Below are positions 28,301 through 41,700 of a stretch of 64,000 nucleotides of DNA, piece by piece; positions within the stretch are counted from its first letter, which is position 1; the number at the start of each line of letters is the position of its first letter. The translations under genes and the position numbers were made by a program. Origin of the DNA: Unio delphinus (Eukaryota > Mollusca > Bivalvia > Unionida > Unionidae); NCBI GenBank assembly GCA_029339505.1, contig JAQISU010000155.1:20712001-20776000 (forward strand), read 5' to 3'. The notes under the pieces were generated by a model. That model saw nothing but the letters and a program-made list of their open reading frames with translations. It searched no databases and had not been told where the DNA came from.

Positions 28301-31300
28301 TTCAAATACATAACTTGAAAGTTCTCATGATAAAAATTTGCTGTTTAACTTGAAGATCTCTCTTGTGTACTTCAGTCACTAAAACAATATATTCACAAAG
28401 CTACATGTTTGACTCAACATAGAGAAAATTTGATATATAGTGTTGGGACGAGTCAAGCCAATTGGGCCAAGATGTTTTCATATCAATCAATCTTTCTCTA
28501 ATCATAACATGAAAATGGTTTTGCATTTTTTACATACCTATTCTTTGCAATCCTAAATATTTTTAGCTTTACAATTTGAATAAAATTCAGGATAAATTAT
28601 GATTTCTAAACGTTCAGCTTGGTGTATCTTAGTATATTGATGTTCAAATGTCAGAGAAAAGACCTAATAGTTCTAAATTGGGTGTGTGATATGGAATTAA
28701 CATCAGTATCCAACACCAAATGAACATGTAAGATTAAATTTAAGAAAATATTATTGTCTTGTCAGCATGAGTATATGATCTGAAAGTGTCAGAAGATTTT
28801 GTGAAGAAATTGTATTGTATGGTAATCAATACATGCCATAGAGTGTTGGCAGGTGAGATAAAGACTTAATCTAATCTTTTTTTATATAGCTAAAACTTTA
28901 AAAAATATATACTTTTCCTTTGTAGTTGGAGGACACAGTACGCAGTATGGTGATGAGGTATGGGACTCGTTTGCTAAAACTGAGAGTCCTGCATGCAGAA
29001 CTTAAGTTCACCATCAGGTTAGTAAGAAAACAGTGACATGCAGCCTGAAGTCTTCTCCACACTCTCAGAACTGTCAAATTTGCCTTAGCCCTATACCCAG
29101 CCTTAGCCCTATACCCAGCACTTTTTTTTTCTTATAACATAGTTCAAGGTGATAACTTATAAGAATAGCATTGCTATATATTTGATCAAAGTAAATGATT
29201 ACAAACTTAAAATGATAATGCCAACCACTCTTCTAACTAACTCATCAGGCTAAAACAGAGTGAACTTCCTTTTGGGGGGCAAATGAATACCATATATGCT
29301 CACTTATAAGCTGACATAAATAGAGACCCTTATATGTCATCCCATAATGCACCAGCAGATCAAGATATGTGTTGTTTGGTCTTCTGATTAATCCTAACAA
29401 ACTGTATTGATCCAGATCTGCCAGATACATTATTCAATGACTGATCTGGGTCTGTGCATTTTGAAGTTGCTTTCAACTTATTGCTAAATATATGCATAAA
29501 GATTTTTCTTGTGGAAATAGATATTATCATGTTTTACGCTAATTTTGAGACTTCCTTCACATATTTCATCATAGGAATAGTTCTAAACGTAGCTTCCCCC
29601 TGATAGACACCCCTGTGTCTAAAATAAACTCTTCCGGCTTCCAATAGATTAGGCAACGACATGAGATTGTAGCACAAACAGATATAGAGAAGACAAAAAT
29701 GCTACTTTAAAGTCTACTAAGTTCTTAATATTGAAAATATCAACTTTAGAGTCTAATTTCCACTTCTCATAGGATTACCTCATCAGGGACCAGTTTCCCA
29801 ATCCGTCTCTTCCTGACCAATGAGAGTGGCTACTACTTGGACATCAGTATGTACAGAGAGATTACAGACTCGCGTACAGGACAGGTAAAGAATATATTTG
29901 GACAGATGGAGTATCATAATGAATTGCAGCTTGGATGTACAGTGTTTTTGTCTGTTATATCTGTTTGCAGGGCACTTCATGTAGACAAGACTACAAATGG
30001 CTGTCCAAATAAACCATTTCTAAGTATTATACATAATAAGATAGTAAATTATTACTTCTCCAGGTGCCAATTATGCATAGCTTGTACAAACACCAACCAT
30101 TTCCTCCAAATATCTGAATTACCATTTTATTAAAATGTATTGTGGAATACCAGTTTCCAAACAATATCTTTGTTTGTTTTCCATTGGTATTGTCATTTTA
30201 ATATATATTATGATATTTTTGAATTTTTAATTTGTTTTAATATTTCTGAAATTTGCAAGAAATAACTTTTGTTATTGGGAATTGGGATAATCAAAATAAA
30301 GTTTGTCAGGAGATATACATTGTTTTAAAAGATATACATTGTTTCAAAGGAGATGTTCATTGTATCTGAGGAAATGTAAATTGTATCTAAGATATAAATT
30401 GTATCTAAGGAGATGTACATTGTATCTAAGGAGATGTACATTGTATCTAAGAAGATGTACATTGTATCTGAGAAGATGTACATTATATCTTAGGAGATAT
30501 AAATTGTATCTAAGGATATGTACATTGTATTTAATATGTGCATTGTAGCTGAGGAGAAATACATTGTATCTATGAAGATGTAAGTTGTATCAAAGGAAAT
30601 GTATGTTGTATGTAAAAAGATGTACATTATATCTGAGATGTAAATTGTATCTAAGGATATGTACATTGTATAATAGATGTACATTGTATCTAATGATATG
30701 TACATTGTATCTTAAAAGATGTACATTATATCTTAGGAGATATAAATTGTAACCAAGGATTTGTACATTGTATCTGAGGAGAAATACATTGTATCTATGA
30801 AAATGTAAGTTGTATAAAAGGAAATGTATGTTTTATGTAAGATGATGTACATTATATCTGATATGTAAATTGTATCTAAGGATATGTACATTGTATAATA
30901 GGAGATGTACATTGTATCAAATGATATGTACATTGTATCTTAGAAGATGTACATTGTATCTAATTATATGTACATTGTATCTTGGAAGATGCACATTATA
31001 TCTTAGGAGATGTACCTTGTATCTTAGGAGATGTACCTTGTATCTTAGGAGATGTACATTTGTATCTAAGGATATGTACATTGTATCTTAGGAGATGTAC
31101 ATTGTATTTTGGGAGATATACATTTTATTGCAGGAACTGTACCTTAAATCTGTAGAGGTATACATGAGATCAAAGTATTGCAGTAATTCATATGATCAAA
31201 ATGTGGATGATCAAGGTTAATTGGTATTTCATACTTTACAGGTGATGTTCCAATCTTATGGGACTAAACATGGACCATTGCATGGCCTGCTGGTCAGCAC

Positions 31301-34300
31301 ACCATATGTAACCAAAGACCATCTTCAGCTTAAGAGATACCAAGCACAGAAAAGTGGCACTACCTTTGTCTATGACTTCCCAGAAATGTTCCGACAAGTA
31401 AGGGAGGATACATAGTATTGGAATCATACATGGTTTATTCATATGAAATATTTGATGGGAGACCAGCAAAATAAAAAACCTGAAACAAAGACAGGTCCTT
31501 CAGTTGATGACTTGCGAGAATCAACATTACCTTTCCTTCTCTTAGCATTAGCATTTCCTCATGACCAAATTGTCCATTTTTTATATATTTTTTTTAATAT
31601 TAGAGACACAATTTTAGTTGCAGATAGAATTTTGATGTAAATAGATGAAACATAAAGTAATTATTACAAAGAATGGAGTTATATATGTTATATTAGGCAA
31701 ATTGTCTAGGTGTTTTAACATTATGGCAGAATGCTTCCTCTTAATTAGATAATAAAAACACAGCAAGTATCATTGCTTAACTGTTCACAGGTTTTCCCAG
31801 GTTGAATATAGCTAGATACCCACTGTAACTTTGAACAGACAATATTTAACTGCCAGCTGGTGGAAGACAGCTGGATTTGAAAGAATCCTCTATTTCATTT
31901 CTAAACAATGAAGCAAACTTTGGACCTTGACCAAAAGTGTATGATCATTATTCTAATGATTTATGAATCACCCAGTGTACAAATATGTATTGCATATTTG
32001 TTAAAATGAAAAGTAAAAGTAAATGTGCTTAATTGACACATAAATGTTCGATTCCATTAGTTGCCCTTGCCACAAAATTGCACATGTCAGACTAGCTAGA
32101 ACTGGCCTGATGGTGTAAAAATATGATAGTCCATTTATTGAATGGAAGAAAAATAGAAATATGGTAATTTGGAAGCTGATTTGGAAAGCTAATCAGAATC
32201 AATCAATTTGGTACAAGTCATTATAATCCAACTGATGTTATGACCAAATGACTGAACATTTTAACTATTTTAGGCCTTGATCAAACTCTGGGAGGCTTGC
32301 TAGAGTCTAAATGGAATAGTGCATCATATACCAGGTGATATTACTGTTTTATTTACCTGTATTTTTTCTCTTTCAGGCTTTGAGTAAACTCTGGATCTCT
32401 CATCAAAGTCAAAATGGTTCCACTGATCCAGTACCAGGCGACCTGGTGACCTTCACTGAGTTGGTGCTAGATGGACATGGTAGAATTTGCATGCAAAATA
32501 GGAACCCTGGTGAAAATGAGGTACCATTGTAGATTATTGCATTTTTGTCTTGTGAAATATTAAAAGTAGCACTTGTCATGCTTTAATGGAAGTTGTGCTG
32601 GTTACAATGAAAAATGTAAGAGTTGAACAAAATACACATTAGCTCTGATGCAGGTGAGACGAGTTCCACAGAACCATTGTTTTAGGAAAATTTGTTCATA
32701 AGCTTATGTTGGAATTTGAAGAGGAAAAATGTTTTATTCCCCTAAAATTGACCTTTCTCCAAATACATTACCAAGGGATGCTGCCAGGCTTCAGGATTTC
32801 AGGTTTCTCACAAAAATGCTCAATAATTGGGGAAAGATCACACAAGTTGTCTGTGTTTCTCTCAGTTTTAAGTTTGCAAAGGCGTTTTTAATGAGGAGAG
32901 ATACAAAACAATGATGAATATTTACCAGCTGAACAGCAATTAGGTATGCAGATACCTTATATGTTTATTGTTACAGAAATATAACAAAATCATTGATTGC
33001 TTGTTTTCAATTAGGTGTTGAAACACCTTATAATAATGTCACCCATCAAGTGCCATATGGCATAGTTACCTCCCTGCCCCCCCCCCCCCCATGACATACC
33101 CACCCACCACCACCCTGAAGAAATCATCTCTGTATTACACAGTCAATTAGTACTGGCTTCCTATTGGCCCTACATTTCCATACTTTTTCATTCATTGGGC
33201 ACCCTTCTTGTTACTTTTCCTAATTTAACAATATTAATCCTACTTTTTTGTATTAAAAAAACTGAAGACATTCTTTGATCAATTTAATATGTGCTAACTA
33301 TACTGGAGAGGTTCTTTGACTCTCAATGCATTCATTTAATTAATTAATATAATTTCAAGGGAATATCAAGGGCTTAAACACAACAGTTTAACAGGCAATC
33401 TTTCCTTGCACCTAGACAGTTTTATTTGCATTACCAGTAAATCAACCTGATGTGTATCATTTGCCACAAGAAGTTATTATCAACTTATGCTTTTCCTAGT
33501 GCTGACACTTTTGATGTTAAAATGATAAGTTAAGAAAATAATTAACAGAAAAATCTTACTAAACAATCCTCTAAGCAGAGATGTGGAAATATATAATTCA
33601 GATGATATGGGTAGATCTTGGATTAGTGAGATGTACATGCATGTTTGTTTAGACATTTACCAATTTTGTAAATATTACAAACAATGAACTAAATGAACTC
33701 ATTACCACTGTAAATAATTAAGCCTTAGGTTTATGTAGTTGCATAGTAAGATGTTCACTCTGGATCAGTTTTGGAAAAGTTTTTTTCTGATTATCAGAAT
33801 GGAAGATTTTATTGAAACTGTGTTAAAATACATTACCCGATCATAATACCTTAGAAAGAATTACTACTACCTCATAAATCCAGCCCTCCCAGGTTAAACT
33901 GTTTTGCAAAGAAGCCAAAATTGACCTGCCCACATGGGTGTCAGACAGTGATCTCTGCTTAGTAGGGGATTGGTGCCATATGCACAAGTTACTACTTCCA
34001 TGCTTGCTATGTAGCATGGTCTCTACAAGCAGAGCAACAACACAATACACATTCAGTTATGCAGGAAGTGTTCTACCTTAAAAGCAAGTTAGAGGTGTGT
34101 TCTCTTTTAAGGGAAGTATACTTTATCTTGATTTTCCCACTCGTGTTTTGATTTCAACAACAAAGCTCTGTCTTTCTTTAGAATTATAACTTTGCCATCC
34201 TTACACAATTAGGCACCCATGGTATCTACCTGCATGAGTTGTTAGTGTGTCCCTCACATTACTGTAACTCTGTTTACAGATACTCTATTTATTGTAGATA

Positions 34301-37300
34301 AAAAAAAAAACTCAGTTATATTGCTGTATATTTTCTGCTATGATTGGATAAGAACATGCAGAATCCACTTCATAGTTACTATAAGCAACACTTAAGTAAT
34401 TTTACCTGTTTCCTACCAGTGTCTTGGCCATTTTATGGCTAAATTCTTGAAAAATGGTAAATAAGGGGAATTTTGTGAATTAAGCTTGTCATGGCATCTC
34501 CTAAACTGCTTGGAGAATTTTATTATCCCTGCAGTACAGCAAAAAGCAGGGAAATTGTCATCACCCATATGTGTCAATCTATCCATTTGTCTTTCTATCC
34601 ATCTGTCTGACCGGCTGTAATGTATCACACTGTTTCAAAAAGTTTAATGAAACACTTTAAGGTACCTATGTTTTACTTTTTCATCTGGCCCATTTTTGGG
34701 GGAATATTTCATGAAATAATTGTCAAAAAATGGAGTCTTAAGAATTCTGCCTGTCATCATTTTTCTACAATAGTTATTTCCCTTGGACATCATTTCATTG
34801 ATGGAACTACTTGAAATAGTAGTTGAAAATACCTGAGAAAGGAAATCAACACAGTAATTCCTCAAATGATGATGTTAAAAACATTCTCAAATGGTATATA
34901 AAGAAAAGTAATTTAAAAAATTAATATCTTGATTATTTTGAGCAGACCATTTACCATACTAACAAGGACCATGAATAGCAATATCACAAGAGTTATGTCC
35001 TTGCATCAGATCTTAGGTTACTTAGTATCACTTTAACTCTCAAAGCCTTCAGTGTTTTCAGTACTTTGATTTGTAGATTGGGATGGTAGCCTGGCAAATG
35101 ACATTGAAGACTCCCGAATATCCTGAAGGCAGAGAGATTATTGTTATAGCTAATGATATTACACACAAGATTGGCTCGTTTGGACCACAAGAAGATGTTC
35201 TGTTTAAGGTATGTATGCATGTTTCTCATCCTTATCATGGAAATATTTCAGATATGAGATGTCTTTTTTCTCTTAAGTGACCAATTGATGATGTGGTATG
35301 GTAATATGATTGTTGATGACATCTTAATGTTCATTGTGACTTTCATGCATGCAACTGAGGCAACTCATTATGTCTATAGATTAAACATAAATCTATTTTA
35401 AAAAACAAATTTTTGATAATTGTGTGCATATTTAAAACCAAGACAAGAAAGTCAGCCTTTGATTTGCATAATAGTTTTTTTCTGCAGGGTTGTCATCAGA
35501 ACCTCACAAATGTTAAAGTATGTAACCTATTTCTTGATCTTGGTGCTAGACTCAAAATAGGTTATGCTAATCTTTGAGGATATCAACATCATTCAAACGA
35601 GAACAAGTTCAAAAACAGTTGAAGCCTTTATTACACAAATAAAAATCATGATTTCATGATAAACATTTGCCTTGCATTCTCAGATCAGTTGTTTTTTTAA
35701 AATGTATTTTCCCCTCTTCATATAATTTACTGTATGAGTAAAATGATGGCATTAAAATTGCCCAAAGAAAAATAAATTCAAATATGTTTAATAAATTTTG
35801 ATGACATTTGAAAAGAACACTTGTAGAATATCCAATACAAAATGTCAATACCCAGTAGTTGATAAAGCAATTCAGTGAATACTGAAGCTTCTTATGGTAC
35901 TACCACCTAAAAGACAAGTTTGCAACATATATTTTCATTCGTTACGTTTAGCTTCAGTTTTACATGGTGTAATACAGTACTTGACAGCCTTGTCTGCCAA
36001 AATTCTCCACAGCATTATTTGTTCTTACATGATATTACAGAAAGCATCAGAGCTGGCTCGCCTTAAGCGTGTACCCAGAATCTATATCTCAGCCAACAGT
36101 GGAGCTAGAATCGGACTTGCTGAGGAGGTTAAGCACTTATTCAGGGTAGCATGGGAGGATCCCAATGATCCAGATAAGGTACATGTACATTTGTTATTGT
36201 AATGTACAGACCTGAAATAGATCATTTTACCAAATCTGCATTTCATGGGCATGATTGTGTTCTGTTTACATTCCATTCATGTTTGCATTTCAGTTTTTGT
36301 CTCATTGTTTCTTATTTTGTTTCTTATTTCAGTCTCAAAAATTCATCAGATTTTACATTATCATTTCCATTCATTGTTTCCTATCATTTCTGTTCATCTG
36401 GAATGCGTTTACCATTGTCAAGATTACCAAATATATGGAATGAACTATTTTCATATCTTGTCTTATGAACAATATGCTTTAATAATATAAAAAAATTAAT
36501 AAAATTTAAAAATCAGGATAAAATTTACAATGAATGCATAACCACAACTGCAGTAAATGTAAAAATAAAGTTGTATAATATTTGTTGGCAAAATTGATAT
36601 CATATTTAATTTTATTTAAAAACAAATTGTACATAAGTACCAGTGAATGTCATTGCAATTTATAATAAACCATGTTTGCTACCATATTCATAATCTTTGC
36701 AACAAATATTTTGTATCTCTTGTCGCAACTTCAGACACTTTCTAAAGTTGTCTAGATTTGTGCCTGTGTTTGCAAAATAATTGAACCTGTAAACTAGACA
36801 AATACCATGTGCACATCATTTCAATGGCAGTGACCAGAGTTCATGGCATTTTTACAAATTGGTCTGTCACTATTTAATATCAGCCCTTTCTGGTCATCTT
36901 ACTATACAGGGTTTCAAGTACTTGTTTCTGAGACCAGATGACTTCAAGAAAGTAAGCGCGATGAACGCAGTGCGTGCAGAGTTGATAGAGGATGACGGGG
37001 AGTCAAGATACAAGATTACAGATATCATAGGTAATACGATTTTCAGTTTCTCTTATGCATTATCCTTCTGATTTGCTGGGAATCAAGAGGACTAGTACTG
37101 TCAAATGGTCACTTCTAATGCATCATATGTTTGCATTGATGATTGTAAGAACTATAATATATTCTCACATTATAAGGGTCTTTATTATAACACAGTTCCT
37201 TTTATAAAGTGGGTTGTAGTCATAGATTCCATTTCATTATTTGGTAGTGAAATAATATCCATAATGTAATTCATTATAAGGAATTTTCAATATAATGTGG

Positions 37301-38645
37301 CTAGCAGGGACAGCAGTAGAATGATGGAGTGCTGTATTTCTATATTGTACTCTTCTTGACTGTGGGTCTTGATATAAAGCAGTATTTAATTGTCAGTCTA
37401 GGCACAAAGCAGTGTGTTCCTTTGACCTTAACCTGTGAAACATTACATGCATTTGTATTAAAATGAATTGGTGAAAGTTTATGCTTGAAGCACTGTAATG
37501 GTCTGTTAAAAATGCAACTGTTTTACTTTCTTCATTAAAAAAATATATTGGGGATTTTTCCCCACCAATTAAAATTATGTTGGAATTTAGCTGCAAGAAT
37601 TAATTATGTGGGATGAAATTGAAAATTATTTTCATAAATACCTGTCAAAATGAATGGATAAGAAAACCCTCATGCATCAAACTATAATTTCTCTATATAT
37701 CCTGTGCTTGGTCAAGTCATTTATCATCAGCAATGACACCAGTGGAACCAGGCTACTTATCTAATTTTTAACTTGTAGACAGGACCAATACTTTATCTAG
37801 GTTTTGGTTTGATATTTGGGAGTTTATGCCATATTTAAACAGATGTTAGGCTATACATGGCAGCCAGAGTATTTGGAAGAGGAAGGGCCTAGGAAAAACC
37901 ACTGCCTCTTGGGTAGCTATTTGTATGCTTTCTTACATGCTCAGTCGATATAGCCGAAACTCAAAATCCATAACCCATGCAGACAGAGGTGAAAGGCCTC
38001 ATTTGGATATATGGATGACTGCTATTTTGTTTGTTGGATTGCTTGATTATAATACTGTCCATAAATTCAAATGATGTTGCTTGGTTTTATGTATTATATG
38101 TTCAGTTATGGCTAGATTCGTTTAGCAAAGAGAAGAATGTTTTGAAAAAGATGAAATATGAAATAATTATGGACCAACTATATGTTGTCCTTTCCATCCT
38201 GTTATTACAATGGGCTTGACACAAATATCCCGGTAATATGCTTTTCTTCTGTCCATGTAGTTCTTTCAACACAGGCCTTATAGATTCCTTAGACTTTTTA
38301 TTTGTATTTTTCCTTGCCCTATTTTGTTCATGAATACCATGGGAATAATAACATAATTTTGGTTTCTGTGTACAGGAGCTGATATCTTTTGTATTAAGCC
38401 TTGTTAGTAAATGGCTTTTTTTTTTTTAATGTACATGTTGATAACATAAATTTTATTAAAACTGTGCCCATAAAATGTGACTTTGCTACTTGAAGATATG
38501 TTGATATTCTGTTCATTGTACCAAACTACAAATTAGAATCTATGTTTCTCAATATTTTTGCCTCACAAATTTAAATTGTGCGTATTTGAAACACAGATTT
38601 AGATGAATAACATCCGTTTAGCACCTAAATAGATATTTGGACATT

Positions 38646-38735
<90 letters not shown>

Positions 38736-41700
38736 GAGGTTAAGTTCATTTGTAGAGAAACAATAGGAAAGATTACAGTTTTATGATGCTGAATAAGAAT
38801 ATAGTTTTCTGTTTCAATTTATCATAATTACATTTTATTACATTCTGGTTCACTCTTGTTGAATTAAAATGTTATGTATCGTATGGGTAGAGAACGCTTG
38901 CATATGATATTGTACTGTGTGTTGTTGCATGAATTAAATTTTAGGAATATCTTTGAGTTTCATTTTCTGTTTCTTGAAATGGAGCAATTTCCTGTCCAGT
39001 TGAAAATCTACATGCATGCATTTAAGTCGAAGAATATTGGTCTATTTTGAGGTGTAGGTCGAAAACATTAGTAAAAAAAACAATTAAGTACACCTTGTTT
39101 TAATCCTGTTCATGGAGCTATAGAAAATAAAAATGTTTAAAATTGCAATCATTTAAACCACCTTTTCAGGAAGAGAAGATGGAATTGGAGTCGAGAATTT
39201 ACGAGGTTCTGGAATGATTGCTGGTGAAACCTCACAGGCCTATGATGATATTGTTACTATCAGTTTGGTAAGAAGCATTATCCATAGAAAAGTTCTAATA
39301 TACTAATGTATATACTCGTGTTATAAGTTATATCCAACTGCACATACCCAGATCTGTTGTCATGTAATGCACCAGCAAGTCTGGGTCTGCAGTTTGTTAG
39401 GAGTGTTCAATAGAAATAATAACATAGACCCTGACCTGTGGGCACATTATGTGATGACAGATCAGGGTATATGCTGGTTGCAATTAAGTCCAGCTGATAA
39501 GCAAGTAAATTGAGTAAATGTAATCTAGAATATTATTCACTTTTGATAGTACATAATTTACAAACAAAAATTGTTGTGAACACACATTTCTAAAAACAAC
39601 TTTATGTACCTAGATAAATCAGATGGCATGTATGCAAATCATTTTTAGAGAAGAAAGACCTTTTGCACATCTTCCATCACTCAGTTCACTCCAGATGCAT
39701 GTTCAAATTTGTGATCACGATCAACCAGCTGCATGTCTCTAGTCTACGGACCATCTCTCAAGTGGCCTTGTAGAACAAAATACTCTACTGTAACTGTAAC
39801 ATAATTTAGTTTTTTAGTACATCATTATCAAGTCATATTGCACATTTGTTCATATGTTACCGACAGTGGGGGCGACCCAAGTGGCTGAGTGGTCTAAAGC
39901 ATTCTCCATTATGGATCACTGCCATCTCACCTTTGTCTGCGTGTGTTCGAGTCTCATGTTCGGCTAATGTGGTTATGTGAGAAAGCATGCCAGTACTAAT
40001 GGTGGAGGAAGAACCCAGGAAAACCCTGGAAAGAACCTCCAACCCACGAGAAGCTACTGACAAGCTTTCTCACATAATTACATTAGCCGAATCTTAGACT
40101 CGAACCCACACAGACAGAGGTGAGCTGGCAGTGATCCATAATGGAAAGCACTTTAGACCACTCGGTCACTTGGGGCCTCCTGCTCAGTTGAATTTACATA
40201 AGATTTTGATCATGGTTAAGAATTAACAATCAAGGCAAAGCCATCATGTCTAAAGTTAAGGAATAGATTTTCACAAATGATACATATTACATAATGCTTG
40301 ACAAATATTACATCACTGTTTTTGACAGATTTGGTTTCCAAACAAGTGTATCTACCAATATATCTTTATATCATTAGTTCATACCTATTGGGGTTTATGT
40401 ATATCCCACTGCAAAAGTAAGTGAGAATGCTGGGAATCAGTGCCCTTTGTGTTGTATTAGGCTTGTATTTTATTGAATTGATTTATAGTGAAGGGCTACT
40501 GTATATGGATGCTCTATTTTCAAAGAGTAGATCTTGGTATTAAGTTAATGTCCATGACTATTTATCGTTAATCAGTTTTATTGCAATGCTATTCTGGTTC
40601 TATTTGTATTTATTGCTTTCCTTGTAAGGCTGAAGTAATCCAAGATATAAAAGGCTCAAGATGACAGTGTGAATGTGGTAGCCGTACAAAATATAGCCAG
40701 TACCAAGGATTGATGTTTTTACTCCCTTTTAGCTTCATAAATTAGATTAATTGCATTATCAGAAGCTTAACGGTCAAAATAAATTTAATTAAGCAAACTC
40801 GTTTTTTTATTTGTCACAGGTCACATGCCGAGCTATTGGTATTGGAGCTTACTTGGTTCGGCTGGGACAGAGAATTATACAGGTGGAAAATTCCCATATT
40901 ATCTTGACTGGAGCTGGTGCCCTCAACAAGGTCAGATTTTCATTAGTATAATTTATTTCATAATAATGACAGTTTAGTTGGAAATTACTAACTGTAATGG
41001 AACCCTTTAGTAATCAGAATTTGTGTAAATTTTTCTAAGGCTATAATTACTAGCATCAATTCACCAAAAATATGAATTTGTACTCAAAGTGCATTTGATA
41101 ATTCAATAACAGTATTTTACAGCATCAAATGATGGTGCTGTGACATGCATTAAAAGAATGATCATTCATATAACAAAGATAATGCTAATGACATTTGCCA
41201 AATTGTAATAAAGTAAAATAGAGGAGATTTGCCATATATCTTCTCTTATAAGTCAAGTCCAACTGCAAAGATCAAAGACCCTGATCTGCCTTCAGTATAT
41301 ACACCAACAGATCAGGGAATTTGTTATGCTAATTATTCTCAACAATGCATTACACAATGGCAGAACAGGGTCTGTTCATTTTGCAGTTGTATTCAACTTA
41401 TGAATGATTACTTGTGGTATTTTATTCTCTTTTTACAATTTTTACTTTTTATAGTTTGTTTTTTTCTTCTATTAGTTTTTTGATAAAATTATAAATTTAA
41501 AAACGAGTAATTTTGATGGTACGAATATTTTAGATAAACATATACCAAGCATTAAGTGTAAACAAATAAAAAGATGTAAATAATTTTCTACACTCACAGA
41601 AAGAATGTGGTCTAATGAATTGATCAGTTGAACTTTTAATTTGTGCATACAAGAAATATGAGTACAGGGGAGCTTATGCATAAAAAGTACCTTGGATTTA

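Noticed and set aside
30303..31091. Repetitive ORFs in intron 12
   Set aside because: A 21-bp stop-poor tandem repeat opens frames on both strands; no protein family resemblance.
31127..31260. Exon 13 acceptor resembling the 21-bp unit (AGGAGATGTAC versus AGGTGATGTTC)
   Set aside because: The array ends about 115 bp upstream and the match is short, so unlike exons 3 and 28 there is no boundary-spanning repeat.
35900..36480. Several overlapping frames of 60-100 codons in introns 15 and 16
   Set aside because: One includes exon 16; the rest are T-rich readings of intron with no similarity to known proteins.
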